Counted from the stretch's first letter, positions 34,411-44,513 are shown. The stretch is 64,000 nucleotides of DNA from Nonomuraea purpurea (GCF_042650645.1 NZ_JBHSBI010000016.1:62001-126000), one strand, 5' to 3'. Made by a program: numbers and translations. The notes: generated by a model not told the origin, from the letters alone.

Positions 34411-36583
34411 AGCTCGGCTCCGGGTCTCTGGGCAGGCCCAGCATGCGCTCGGCGATGATGTTGAGCTGCACCTCGGTGGTGCCGCCGTAAATGGTCATCG
34501 CCCTGGTGGCGAGCACCGCCCTGTTCCAGTAGCCGGGGTCGCCGAGCGTGATGTCGGCGGCGACCGTGGCCGCGACGCCAAGCAGTTCCACGGCGGTCTC
34601 GGAGACGTGCTGGGCGTGTGAGGTGGACAGCAGCTTGCGGACGGAGGCGTCCGCGCCCGGCTCGGCCCCCGCGAGCTGCTTGAGCGTGACCCGCAGCGAC
34701 AGCGCGTTGATCGAGTGGCCCTCGCAGACGACCTCGGCCACCTTCTGGGCCTCGACCGGCGTGAGCTCGCGGCCGAGCCGGCCGATCAGGCCGAGCAGGT
34801 CGGGCACGGACGCGCCGGTGCCTCCTGAGCCGGACGACAGCGAGACGCGCTCGTTCGACAGCGTGTTGCGGGCCACCTTCCAGCCCTGACCGACCTCGCC
34901 CACGACCAGGTCGTCGGGGACGAAGACGTCGTCGAAGAAGACCTCGTTGAACAGGTTCTCGCCGGTCATCTCGGTCAGCGGCCTGACGGTGACGCCCGGG
35001 GCCTTCATGTCGACCACGAAGTACGTGATGCCCTCGTGCTTGGATCCCTCGCTGGAGTCGCGGGCAATGCAGATGCCCCACTCGGCCACGTGGGCGACCG
35101 AGGTCCAGATCTTCTGGCCGGTCAGCTTCCAGCCGCCCTCGACCTGCTCCGCCTTCATCTGCAGCGAGGCCAGGTCGGACCCGGCGCCGGGCTCGGAGAA
35201 GAGCTGGCACCAGATCATCTCGCCGCTGAGCGTCTTGGGCAGGAAACGTTCCTGCTGCTCAGGGGTGCCGTAAGCGGCGATGGACGGCACCACCCAAGCA
35301 CCGATGATCATCTGGGGCAGCTTGACCTTGGCGGCCTTGAGCTCCTGCGCGATCAGCACCTGCTCCAGCGGCCCCGCCGCGCGACCCCACGGCCTGGGCA
35401 GGTGGGGCATGACGAAGCCGCGCCCGGCCAGCGCCCGCTTCTGCTCCTTGCCCTCCAGCCGGGCGATCTCCGCGATCTCGGCGCGGATCGACTCGCGCAG
35501 ACCCTCGGCGTCGTGGGGCAGGTCGATCTCCATCTCGCGGGAGACGCCCCGCAGGGCCAGCTCCGTGACCGTGGCCGCCCACTCGGCCGACGAGCCGAGC
35601 AGGGCGCGCAGGGTGAGGGCGCGGCGGTAGTAGAGGTGGACGTCGTGCTCGAAGGTGTAGCCGATGCCGCCGAAGGTCTGGATGGCGTCCTTGGCGCACT
35701 GGACGGCGGCGTCGGGGGCCATCACGCCGGCGATGGCGGCGGCGTACTCCCGTTCCTTTCCGTCCACGCGGGTGGCGTCCCAAACGGTGGCGCGGGCCTG
35801 CTCCAGCGCGACGAGCATGCGGGAGAGCTTGTGCTTGATGCCCTGGAACTGGCCGATCGGGCGGCCGAACTGCACGCGTACCTTGGCGTAGTCGGCGGCG
35901 GCCCGCACGCACCACGAGGCCAGGCCCGCCGCCTCCGCGCCGAGCAGGATCGCGGCCAGGTCACGCACGTCGGAGCCCTGGACGCCGCCCAGGATGCCCT
36001 CGGCGGGCACGGTCGCCTCCGACAGCTCGACCCTGGCCACCGGCCTGGTCAGGTCGAGGGACTTGAGCTCGGTGACGGTGGCGGAGGAGGCGTCGATGAG
36101 GATCCACTCCTCACCGTCGGGCGTGGCGACCGGCAGGACCAGCGAGTCGGCCAGCGAGCCGCCGAGCACGGGTTCGGCGGTGCCGGAGACGATCAGGGAG
36201 CCGTCCTCGGTGCGGGTGCCGCTCAGCGTGCCGGTGAGCGCGACCGCGCCCGTGAGCGTGCCGTCGGCGAACGACTCCAGGTGCTCGGGGCGTTTGGAGG
36301 CGTTGATCACGGCACTGGCCAGCACGGTCGGCACGAACGGACCGGGGGCCATGCGCTCGGCCAGCGCCTCGACGGCCACGGCCGCCTCCAGCAGCCCGTA
36401 GCCGGAACCGCCGTGCTCCTCGGGAACGTGCAGTCCGAGCAGGCCCTGCTCGGCCAGGCCCGGCCAGAACGCGGGACGCCCGCCGGCTCCGGCGCGCAGC
36501 AGCTCCGAGGGGATGTTCCGCTCGGCCCAGCCGCTCACCGATTCGCGGAGCGCCTCGTGCTCCTCGCTCAATCCGATCGCCAT
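34343..36583 (-). CDS. Two-domain acyl-CoA dehydrogenase (fused FadE)
   Basis: A 746-residue protein made of two acyl-CoA dehydrogenase units in tandem. The first (about 1-345) has GLSEEHEALRESV, the C-domain motif RVQFGRPIGQFQGIKHKLSRM, and IQTFGGIGYTFEHDVHLYYRRA. The second (about 380-720) has the FAD/substrate loop WCQLFSEPGAGSDLASL, GWKLTGQKIWTSVAHVAEW and the tail IYGGTTEVQLNIIAERMLGLPR. FadE6/FadE34-type proteins in mycobacteria share this layout, and FadE34 (ChsE3) dehydrogenates a sterol side-chain CoA ester; heteromeric steroid dehydrogenases are two-gene versions of it. It should introduce the alpha-beta double bond ahead of hydration. The ATG at 36583 follows an operator-like dyad. 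Confidence 0.88.
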   Translation of the reverse strand: MAIGLSEEHEALRESVSGWAERNIPSELLRAGAGGRPAFWPGLAEQGLLGLHVPEEHGGSGYGLLEAAVAVEALAERMAPGPFVPTVLASAVINASKRPEHLESFADGTLTGAVALTGTLSGTRTEDGSLIVSGTAEPVLGGSLADSLVLPVATPDGEEWILIDASSATVTELKSLDLTRPVARVELSEATVPAEGILGGVQGSDVRDLAAILLGAEAAGLASWCVRAAADYAKVRVQFGRPIGQFQGIKHKLSRMLVALEQARATVWDATRVDGKEREYAAAIAGVMAPDAAVQCAKDAIQTFGGIGYTFEHDVHLYYRRALTLRALLGSSAEWAATVTELALRGVSREMEIDLPHDAEGLRESIRAEIAEIARLEGKEQKRALAGRGFVMPHLPRPWGRAAGPLEQVLIAQELKAAKVKLPQMIIGAWVVPSIAAYGTPEQQERFLPKTLSGEMIWCQLFSEPGAGSDLASLQMKAEQVEGGWKLTGQKIWTSVAHVAEWGICIARDSSEGSKHEGITYFVVDMKAPGVTVRPLTEMTGENLFNEVFFDDVFVPDDLVVGEVGQGWKVARNTLSNERVSLSSGSGGTGASVPDLLGLIGRLGRELTPVEAQKVAEVVCEGHSINALSLRVTLKQLAGAEPGADASVRKLLSTSHAQHVSETAVELLGVAATVAADITLGDPGYWNRAVLATRAMTIYGGTTEVQLNIIAERMLGLPRDPEPSSNPAPAAGGSAHRSQPARERLS

Positions 36584-36617
36584 CGCTCATCCTCCAGCCG
36601 GGTCCTGACGCCTTCCC

Positions 36618-36630
36618 AGAATCATATTCT
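36618..36630. promoter_or_regulatory. Operator-like dyad upstream of fused fadE
   Basis: AGAAT-CAT-ATTCT is a perfect 5-3-5 dyad 35 bases before the fadE ATG, with further TTCTAGA and TTTCTGG half-site-like pieces to 36644. It resembles the AGAA/TTCT half-sites at other lipid genes here, though it lacks the AACNNGTT core. Confidence 0.4.
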
Positions 36631-36646
36631 AGAGGATGTTTCTGGC

Positions 36647-37540
36647 CTAGAGCGGGCGCACCTGCTCCGCCAGGGTGTTCAGGTCGCGCCAGCGGGCCTT
36701 GTCCGACTCGGGGATCGAGGCCAGCAGCATGGCCGGCTTGGTCTTGCCCACCTCGACGACCGTCACCATGGCCTGGGCGACCTGCTCCTTGCCGTCCTGG
36801 GTGAAGGTCACCTTATAGCCGAGCGTCCAGCCCTTGCCGACCGCGATCTTCTTCGAGGCGGTCCAGGAGAGCGTGGCCCCCGCGGGGTACTGCGTGCGGA
36901 TCGTCCAGCGCACGCCCTCGGCGGCCAGTGCGCGGTAGTCGGCGTTCGTGGCGGGCTTCTTCTCCGGCGACTCGCCGGGGAACATGGCCGAGCCGATCAC
37001 CGTGAACGGCAGCTCCACCTTGCCGATGCGCTGCGCGACCGCGTAGGGCGGGTACGACCTGGCCTTCCACGGGGCGGCCAGCCTCGGGTAGCTGATCCCG
37101 GTGTCCTTGTCGGTGATCGTCCCGATGACCGCGGCCGCCGTGCCCGGCAGGTTCTCATACGTTTTGCTCTCCGGCACCGGCGGCAGCACGACCGGGCTCT
37201 CGGAGGCGGTCGGGGTCACCGACGACAGGGCGGCCGACGTCGAAGGCAGCGGCGCGACGCGTGCCACCTGCTCGCCCTGACTCTGGTTGGCGGGCACGTC
37301 GCCGGAGAAGAGCGTGAAGATCAGGAAGACGGCCAGGACGGTGGCCAGGATGGCGCCGAACAGGTAGACGACCCTGACCGGGATGTCGCCGAGGCGGCGG
37401 GGCGGGGGCGGCGGCAGTGGTGGCGGGAGCTGTTGGCTCGGCCGGTCGGTCCCGATCGTCTCCGCGGCGGGCAGGACGATCTTGCGGAACGGGGTGGTGG
37501 GTGAGTCCATCGAAGGGGTCTGGTCGCCGACGTCCGCCAT
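36647..37540 (-). CDS. Membrane-anchored protein of unknown function
   Basis: A 297-residue protein. It has a Pro-rich cytoplasmic N-terminus (PPPLPPPPPRR at about 39-49), one membrane helix (about 58-80), a Ser/Thr/Pro-rich linker and an extracytoplasmic domain of about 170 residues (GTAAAVIGTITDKDTGISYPRLAAPW...). The layout is typical of actinomycete single-pass surface proteins. No catalytic motif is recognised. It is divergent from the fadD at 37621 and ends just before the fadE promoter region. Confidence 0.7.
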   Translation of the reverse strand: MADVGDQTPSMDSPTTPFRKIVLPAAETIGTDRPSQQLPPPLPPPPPRRLGDIPVRVVYLFGAILATVLAVFLIFTLFSGDVPANQSQGEQVARVAPLPSTSAALSSVTPTASESPVVLPPVPESKTYENLPGTAAAVIGTITDKDTGISYPRLAAPWKARSYPPYAVAQRIGKVELPFTVIGSAMFPGESPEKKPATNADYRALAAEGVRWTIRTQYPAGATLSWTASKKIAVGKGWTLGYKVTFTQDGKEQVAQAMVTVVEVGKTKPAMLLASIPESDKARWRDLNTLAEQVRPL

Positions 37541-37591
37541 GACCTTGAGGCTACGCCAACACGCTGGGGTATATTTCCACTACTCCCCTCG

Positions 37592-37606
37592 CAGAACGTA
37601 ATTCTG
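37592..37606. promoter_or_regulatory. Operator-like dyad before fadD
   Basis: CAGAA-CGTAA-TTCTG is a perfect 5-5-5 dyad ending 14 bases before the fadD ATG at 37621, where it could block the ribosome site or the transcription start. It resembles the other AGAAC-type dyads in this window. Confidence 0.45.
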
Positions 37607-37620
37607 TATGGTCAGCGGAC

Positions 37621-39051
37621 ATGAGGGGTTTTTTCGAGATCGCGGCCGACGACCCTGAGCGCCCCGCCCTCCTCGGAGACCCGGGCATTTCATACGGAGC
37701 TCTCCTCGCCCGGGTGAACCAGGCGTCCAACGGCCTGCTCTCGCGCGGCGCGGGGCCCGGCGAGCGCGTGGTGACCGTGTTGAAGAACGGCCTCGACGCG
37801 CTGACCATGATGCTGGCGACGTACCAGGTCGGCGCGTACCTCGTCCCGGTCAACTGGCACTTCACCGCCGAGGAGATCGGCTACATCGTGGCCGACTGCG
37901 AGGCCAAGGTGGTGATCTCGCCGGACGCCCTCACGGTGGACGAACTTTCGGCAGGACACCCCGGCACCGCGCCCGCGCACCGGCGGGCCGGGTCGATGAT
38001 GCTCTACACGTCGGGGACCACCGGGCGGCCCAAAGGTGTGCGGCGGCGGCTGCTCGACCTGACGCCCGAGGAGCTGCACCCGATCCTCATGCGTAAGAGC
38101 TGGCGGCACTTCGGGCTGCCGGCCGGCGGGGTGCACCTGGTGTGCTCGCAGCTCTACCACTCCGCGCCCTACGGGCAGGCCATGATGGCGCTGCAGCTCG
38201 GGCACACGATCGTGGCGCCCGAGCGGTTCGACGCGGCCGAGACGCTGCGGCTGATCGAGCGGCATCGGGTGACGAACGCGTTCATGGTGCCCACGATGTT
38301 CCACCGGCTGCTGGGGGTGCCGGAGCGGGAGTCGTACGACCTGTCGTCCCTCACCCACCTCTACCACGGGGCCGCGCCGTGCCCGCCGGCCGTCAAGCAG
38401 GCGATGATCGACTGGCTCGGGCCCGTGCTGTGGGAGTACTACGGCTCCACCGAGGCGGCCGTGGCGACCATGGTGTCGTCGCGGGAGTGGCTGGCCAGGC
38501 CCGGCACGGTCGGCAGGGCGCTCGACGGGATGACGTTCACGATCGTCGGAGAGGACGGCCGGGAGGCAGGGCCGGGCGAGCCGGGCCTGGTGTACATCGG
38601 CGGGATCAACCGGTTCGAGTACCACGGCGACCCCGCCAAGACGGCGGCGGCCATGCGCGGGCGCGACTACACGCCCGGCGACATCGGCTACCTCGACGCC
38701 GACGGCTACCTGTTCCTGCTGGACCGGCGGACGGACCTGATCATCTCCGGCGGCGTGAACATCTATCCTGCCGAGATCGAGGCCGCGCTGCTCGAACATC
38801 CCTCGGTCGCGGACGTGGCGGTGATCGGGGTGCCCGACCCCGAATGGGGGCACAAGGTCGTGGCGCTCGTCCAGCCGGCGGACGGCGTGGCAGGCGGGGA
38901 CGAGCTGACGGCCGAACTGTTGCGGCACTGCGCACCCCGGCTGGCGCGGTTGAAGCAGCCGCGGGTGATCGAGTACCGGGAGTCGTTGCCGCGTACGCCT
39001 ACAGGCAAGCTGAGCAGGCGTAATGTCCGGGAAGCGTATCTTTCCGACTGA
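37621..39051 (+). CDS. Acyl-CoA synthetase (AMP-forming)
   Basis: A 476-residue adenylating enzyme, short for the family but with all motifs: P-loop MLYTSGTTGRPKG, YYGSTEAAVATM, the hinge segment DLIISGGVNIYPAEIE and the C-terminal Lys in TPTGKLSRR. It should activate a fatty or steroid-derived acid to its CoA ester. The closest relative here, judged by motif wording, is the synthetase at 7698-9245. It starts with ATG at 37621 downstream of a dyad and is followed 19 bases later by an unrelated protease gene. Confidence 0.9.
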   Translation: MRGFFEIAADDPERPALLGDPGISYGALLARVNQASNGLLSRGAGPGERVVTVLKNGLDALTMMLATYQVGAYLVPVNWHFTAEEIGYIVADCEAKVVISPDALTVDELSAGHPGTAPAHRRAGSMMLYTSGTTGRPKGVRRRLLDLTPEELHPILMRKSWRHFGLPAGGVHLVCSQLYHSAPYGQAMMALQLGHTIVAPERFDAAETLRLIERHRVTNAFMVPTMFHRLLGVPERESYDLSSLTHLYHGAAPCPPAVKQAMIDWLGPVLWEYYGSTEAAVATMVSSREWLARPGTVGRALDGMTFTIVGEDGREAGPGEPGLVYIGGINRFEYHGDPAKTAAAMRGRDYTPGDIGYLDADGYLFLLDRRTDLIISGGVNIYPAEIEAALLEHPSVADVAVIGVPDPEWGHKVVALVQPADGVAGGDELTAELLRHCAPRLARLKQPRVIEYRESLPRTPTGKLSRRNVREAYLSD

Positions 39052-39070
39052 GTTGGGCAGGAATCTGCCC

Positions 39071-40147
39071 ATGAAGGGGATCGTCGCAGCGCTGGCCGTT
39101 GCCGCCGCACTGGCGTCCGGCTGCGGGCCGCCTCCCCCCGCCTCTTCCACGCCCACTGCCGCCACGCCCACGCCCTCCGCGCCCGCATCTCCCACGGCGA
39201 GTGCCGTGGCTCCCCTGCACCCGATCGAGACGGCCTACGAGAAGGTCATCGCCGACGTCCTGCCCTCCATCGTGCAGATCACCACCAAGGTCGGGCTCGG
39301 GTCCGGCATCGTGTACGACTCGGCCGGACACATCATCACCAACGCGCACGTGGTCGGACAGGGCACCGAAATGAACGTCACCACCGCCACCGGCGGGACG
39401 GCGCGCCCGGCCAAACTGGTCAAGGCGTTCAGCGCCGGGGACCTGGCCGTGATCAAAGTGGACAACGCCAACGGACTGCGACCCGCCCGGTTCGGCGACT
39501 CCTCCAAGCTGCGGGTCGGTCAGATCGTCCTCGCCATGGGCAACCCCCTCGGCCTGTCGGGCAGCGTGACGAACGGCATCGTCTCCGCCCTCGGCCGAAC
39601 GGTCAGCGAACCCCAGAACCCCGGCTCACCCGGAGCCACCATCGCCGGCGCCATCCAGACCTCGGCCGCCATCAACCCCGGCAACAGCGGCGGCGCGCTC
39701 GTGGACCTGTCCGGCCAGGTGATCGGCATCCCCACGCTCGCCGCCATCAACCCCGACCTCGGAGGCGGCGCCGCGCCCGGCATCGGCTTCGCCATCCCGA
39801 GCAACACCGCCACCGACATCGCCCGCCAGATCATCACCTACGGCAAAGTCACCAACAGCCACCGGGCCGCGCTCGGCATCCGCGGCAGCACCATCGTCGA
39901 CATCGACGGGCAACCCATCGGGGTCAGCGTCGCCCGCGTCGAGCCCGGCGGGGGCGCCGACAAGGCGGGGATCCGGGTCGGGGACGTCATCGTGTCGATC
40001 AACGGCAAGCAGACGCCGACCATGGCCGCGCTCTCCGAAACCCTCACCACCCTCAAACCCGGCACCAAAGCCCAGGTGGGCGTGATCCGCACAGACGGCA
40101 CCCGCCAAACCCTCACCGTCACGCTGAGCCAGCTACCCGGCGAATAG
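39071..40147 (+). CDS. HtrA-like trypsin/PDZ serine protease, lipoprotein
   Basis: A 358-residue exported protease. ATG 39071 begins a lipoprotein signal with lipobox LASGC (Cys18); the upstream in-frame ATG would place charged residues before it. A Pro/Ser/Thr linker (19-48) precedes the trypsin-like domain with catalytic His93 (TNAHVV), Asp124 (AGDLAVI) and Ser206 (NPGNSGGAL). A PDZ domain follows (about 265-355, GGGADKAGIRVGDVIVSINGK). It likely degrades or matures misfolded envelope proteins. It is one of the DegP/HtrA class but anchored by lipid rather than a transmembrane helix. Confidence 0.9.
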   Translation: MKGIVAALAVAAALASGCGPPPPASSTPTAATPTPSAPASPTASAVAPLHPIETAYEKVIADVLPSIVQITTKVGLGSGIVYDSAGHIITNAHVVGQGTEMNVTTATGGTARPAKLVKAFSAGDLAVIKVDNANGLRPARFGDSSKLRVGQIVLAMGNPLGLSGSVTNGIVSALGRTVSEPQNPGSPGATIAGAIQTSAAINPGNSGGALVDLSGQVIGIPTLAAINPDLGGGAAPGIGFAIPSNTATDIARQIITYGKVTNSHRAALGIRGSTIVDIDGQPIGVSVARVEPGGGADKAGIRVGDVIVSINGKQTPTMAALSETLTTLKPGTKAQVGVIRTDGTRQTLTVTLSQLPGE

Positions 40148-40247
40148 CCCTACCCGCCAACCGCATCCGAGGATCGTCCCCGTGACCGGGCCGAGAGTCC
40201 GCGTGGTGGTGCACGTCGTGCCCAGAGGTCCGTGCGTCCCTGGGCTG

Positions 40248-40784
40248 TCACTGCTTGGCGGTGAAGACGATTTCGACGCGGCGGTTCTTGGCGCGGTTCT
40301 TCTCCACCGGACGTCCGTCGACCATGTTCGGCACCGTCGGCCGTTTCTCGCCGTACCCGCTCGCCTCGAGCGTCACCCCCGCCCCGGTCAGGAGCCCGCG
40401 CATCGCCGTCTGCACGGCCTGGGCCCGCCGCTGCGACAACGTCACGTTGTAGGAGTCGCTGCCCTGATCGTCCGTATGGCCCTCGATCTTGACGACCCCG
40501 CCCGCGCCCTCGCCGTCGACCTTCTCGGCCACCTGCTTCAACCGCTGCCGAGCCTTGGCGGTGAGCTGCCACTTGTCCAGTTCGAACAGCACGTCGCTGG
40601 TGAGCGCGACGGTGACCTGCCGCCCCTGCTTGGTCTCGCTCTCCGTGCCGTCCATCGACTCCATCTCACCGATGATGTCCTCGACGGGAAGCACCAGGTT
40701 CTCGACCGCGCCGGTGGCCTCTGGCGGCGTACTGGGCGTGGGGGACAGCGCGAGGGCCAGGGCGACGCTAAGAGATCGGAACAT
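40248..40784 (-). CDS. OmpA-family (peptidoglycan-binding) exported protein
   Basis: A 178-residue protein with a short hydrophobic N-terminus (FRSLSVALALALSP) acting as a signal peptide and a C-terminal OmpA/MotB domain (about 60-178). The domain carries the usual landmarks: DVLFELDKWQLTAKARQRL, the EGHTDDQGSDSYNVTLSQRRAQAV block that binds diaminopimelate in the wall, and GYGEKRP...NRRVEIVF. In a monoderm it probably tethers a lipoprotein complex to peptidoglycan. Its start lies inside the end of the upstream lipoprotein gene (17-base overlap), so the two are translated together. Confidence 0.87.
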   Translation of the reverse strand: MFRSLSVALALALSPTPSTPPEATGAVENLVLPVEDIIGEMESMDGTESETKQGRQVTVALTSDVLFELDKWQLTAKARQRLKQVAEKVDGEGAGGVVKIEGHTDDQGSDSYNVTLSQRRAQAVQTAMRGLLTGAGVTLEASGYGEKRPTVPNMVDGRPVEKNRAKNRRVEIVFTAKQ

Positions 40785-41355
40785 CGGTGAACATGCCGAT
40801 CATCGGCATCTCGACGTTGACCTTCGTGACGTCCGCGGGCGGGGCCGCGAAGACCGCGTACAGCGTGGACGCCTGCCCCGACTCCAGGAACTGCCCCTGA
40901 GTGCCTGAGCAGACGCATTGGGCGTCCGGCCCGGTGCCGTTGCGGGCGACCCGGTAGCGCTTGGCGTTGACGGGGTCGATCAGCGAGACGTTCGAGACCG
41001 TGTAGTTGAGCGTGCCGGTGCTCATGCCGTTGTGCATGTTGACCTTGCCCTCGGTGGCGGTGATCGTCCAGTTGAGGCTGACGGTCCTGCCCTGGCGCTT
41101 GAGCGCGGTGATCTCGGCACGGGCCTTTCCGGACATGCCGCCCGAGCTCACCTTGGCCTCACGGGTGGCGATCACCTCGTTCTGCTGCGGAGGGGCGCTG
41201 CTTCCCTGCTGCTGCGGCGCCTTCGACGTGGGCTTCTGCTCGGGGGCGGCCTGCGTCTGCTGCTGCTCCTCGCCGCCGCTGCCTTGCTGGCCGGGGAGCA
41301 TGCCGCAACCGGACAACGCGACGGCCGCGACCGCCAGGGCGATCGTCTTTCGCAT
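40768..41355 (-). CDS. Lipoprotein coupled to OmpA-family protein
   Basis: A 195-residue lipoprotein: the signal peptide ends in lipobox ALSGC (Cys17), followed by a Gln/Pro-rich spacer (about 20-60) and a globular domain resembling a DUF4352-like or immunoglobulin-type fold (SLNWTITATEGKVNMHNGM, YTVSNVSLIDPVNAKRY, FAAPPADVTKVNVEMP). A CVCSGTQG Cys pair may form a disulfide. Fold assignment is tentative. It is co-translated with the OmpA-family gene and probably forms an envelope complex with it. Confidence 0.72.
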   Translation of the reverse strand: MRKTIALAVAAVALSGCGMLPGQQGSGGEEQQQTQAAPEQKPTSKAPQQQGSSAPPQQNEVIATREAKVSSGGMSGKARAEITALKRQGRTVSLNWTITATEGKVNMHNGMSTGTLNYTVSNVSLIDPVNAKRYRVARNGTGPDAQCVCSGTQGQFLESGQASTLYAVFAAPPADVTKVNVEMPMIGMFTDVPIS

Positions 41356-41430
41356 GTTCTGTGATCACTTTCGTCGTCGGAGATGTGGCCTTCACCGTAG
41401 GAAAGCGACCTTCAGGATGCGCATAGTCCG

Positions 41431-44400
41431 CTATATCCGCTGACCACGCCGCCTGTGGGCCTCCGTCCGGAGCCGTTCGGCCTCGGACCTGCTGTGCGGG
41501 TCACCTAGGCCGTCAAACTCTCCCATAGCACGCGTAAGGGCATCAACTGCGCCGTCTGCGTCGTCGAGATCGAGGGCGGCCCTGGCCAGCGTGAGAAGGG
41601 CGTGCGCGGTGCTCCTGCGGCTCCCGAACGCGGTGAACGTCTCCAGCGCCTCACGCGCCTCTTGCGCGGCGACGTCCGGCACGCCTTCCGCCAGCGCGAT
41701 CTCAGCCAGGACGAGCCGCGCCACCGCCTCCGGCAACCGGTCACCGAGACGGCGGTTGATCCGCAACCGGCGTTCCGCGCAGTCGCGGGCCCGGGGGTGC
41801 CGCCCGGCGGCGAGGTGCAGTCTGGCCAGGTCCAGCAGCGCCTCGGCCTCGCCGCGCGGGTCACCCAGGTCCTGGTAGGCGGCCAGGCTCTCGTTCAGCG
41901 GGGCCTCGTCCTGGCGCAGGGCGCCGAGCGCTCGTAACGCGTCCGCCCGGCCGCGCCGATCCCCGGCCTCCTCAAAAACCCGCAACGCCCGCACGAACGC
42001 CCGCTCAGCCTCCCCCAACCACCCCCCAAAACCCGACCACCCCTCCGCCTGCCCAGGACCAGGTTGTCCCTTCGCTGGCTGTCCGGAGGCGGGCTGCGTC
42101 TTCTTCGTTAGTTCTGGGGTGGGGCGTGCTTCTGCTTGGACCAGGCCGAGGCGGAGGGTGATTCTGGCCAGTTCCAGGCCCTCGACCAGTGGTTGCGCTG
42201 CTCGCAGTGCTGCGGCGGCGGCCTCCGTGCGGCCCTCGGCCCGGTGCAGGTCGGCCAGGCCGCGTAGCAGGAGGGCTTCGCCGTGCCGGTGACCGGCGGC
42301 CCTGGCCGCGTCCAGACCGGTCGCCGTCGTGGTGTGCCAATCGTCGTGGTGGGCGCCCAGCTCGAACAGCGGCGTCAGGTAGAAGGCCAGGCGCCAGGAC
42401 TCCTCGTACAGGCCCGCGCGGAAGAAGTCCTCGACGGTCGCCACCAGGAACCGCCGCTCCGCGCTCAACCACCGCGCCTCCTGCCGCAACCGCCCGGTCT
42501 CCAGCCATCCGACTCCGGTCGCACCCATGCCCGCCTCGCCGGGCCGGACGCTGTACGGGGCGGGCGGGTCTGCGGGTGTGTCCGTGTGGACCTCGGTGCG
42601 GCCCGTACCGGGCTCGGCGGGTAGCAAGGACTCCCTGGCCAGCCGGGTACGTTCCAGGATCGTCCCCGCCCTGGCCGCCAGAACGGCAGCAGGCCCTCCG
42701 TCCTCCTCGGCCAGGCGTTCGGCGGCATAGAGGCGGGTCAGGTCGTGCCACCCGTACCGTTCCTGACCTGCCTCGTCCAGACCGCGCGACTGCAGCAGGC
42801 CGGCTTCCGCCAGAGGTTCCAGGTCCGCGCCGAGCGCCCAGGGGGCGAAGTCGGGTGCCGAGAGCGCGCCGAGCGCACGCAGCAGCCGCCGTTCCGGGTC
42901 GGGCAGGCCGCGGTAGCCGAGCGTGAGACTGCCGCGTACGGCCAGGTCACCGGCGCTGAGCTCGTCGAGCCTGCGCCGCTCGTCGCTCAGCCGTCCCGCC
43001 AGGTGGTCGAGCGTCCAGCCGGGCTTGCGCGCCAGCCGCGACCCGGCGATACGCAGGGCGAGGGGCAAATAACCGCAGAGTTGGGCGATGCGTCGCGCGG
43101 CGTCGGGCTCGGCACGTACCCGTTCGTGCCCGGCCACCCCGCCGAGCATCGTCACGGCCTCATCCTCGTCGAGGACTCCCAGTTCGTAGGCCCGCGCCGC
43201 CTCCAGCCCGGCCAGCGGCGACCGGCTCGTCACCAGGGTGAGGCTGCCCGGCCCCGTGGGCAGCAGAGGGCGAACCTGGGCCTCGTCGGCGGCGTCGTCC
43301 AGCACGACGAGCAGTTTCCTGCGGGCCGTCATGCTGCGGTAGAGGCGTACGCGCTCGTCCAGCGCCGGTGGCAGCGCGCCGTCGGGGCAGCCCAGCGTGC
43401 GCAGCAGGTCCTCCAGCACCGCGCCCGGGGGCCTGGCGCCGAGCGAGGCGTAGAGGCGGCCGTCGGGGCCGTCGAGCGCGGTGGCGGCGTGCACCGCGAC
43501 GGCCGACTTGCCGCAGCCGGGCGGGCCGTGCAGGACCAGGTGTACGGGGGCGGAGTCGTGGTCGCGGACGGTGTCAGCGATCCAGTCGAGTACGGCGTCC
43601 CGCCCGGCGAAGTCGGAAATATCCGGCGGCAGCTCATTGGCCGCCGCCCGCCCGACACGAAACCCCCCACTCGGGGCAGCCCCGTACGAACCAGAACCCT
43701 CATGGGCAGGCCCGTACAAGGCAGGACCCTCGCGGGCAGGCCCGTAGAAGGCGGAACCCGCATCGCCGGTTCCGTGCTGGGCGGGGCCCCTGTGGGTGGT
43801 TTCGTCGGTCAGGACGCGGTGGTGGGCCTGCGCCAGTTCGGCCCCCGGCTCCAGGCCGAGCTCCTCCACCAGGACCCGCCGCGCGTCCTGGTACGCCCCC
43901 AGCGCCTCCGACCTGCGCCCGGCCTGCTGGAGGGCCTCGATGAGACGTACCCAGGCACGTTCGCGCAGCGGATGTGCCCCGACCAGCGCCCGCAGCTCAC
44001 CGACCACCTCGGCGCCCCGGCCCAGCCGCAGGTCGAGCTGCACGCGTTCCTCCAGCGCGGTCAGCCGCAGCTCCTCCAAGGGCACGCCGTACGCCCTGCG
44101 CAGCACCGACGACTCGACGTCGGCCAGCACCTGACCCCGCCACAACCCCAGCGCCGCCCTGAACCCGTCGGCCGCCTCCCCCACCTGACCCGCCGCCCGT
44201 GCCTGCCTGGCCCCGGCGACCAGCCGCTCGAAACGATGGCAGTCGACGTCGTCCGGCTCGACCTCGAACAGGTAGCCGCCCGGAACGGTACGGATGCCGT
44301 CCACGAGCTTGCGCAACGCGCTGACGTACACCCTGAGCACCGACTCCGCCGACGCGGGCGGCCGGTCGTCCCAGACCACGGACATCAGCCGCTCGACCGG

Positions 44401-44513
44401 CACCCGCTCGCGCGCCGACAGCAGCAGCGCCGCCAGCAATGCCCGGTGTTTGGCCGGTCCGGGCGTCCGCCCACCGTCGACGCGCAGCGGGCCGAGGACG
44501 CCGAAGCGCACGC

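Noticed and set aside
40248..40784. OmpA protein as part of a classical MotB or Zorya ZorB protein
   Set aside because: It is separate from the MotA-like gene by 7 kb and has only a signal peptide, not a stator helix, so direct assignment to such a system is not supported.
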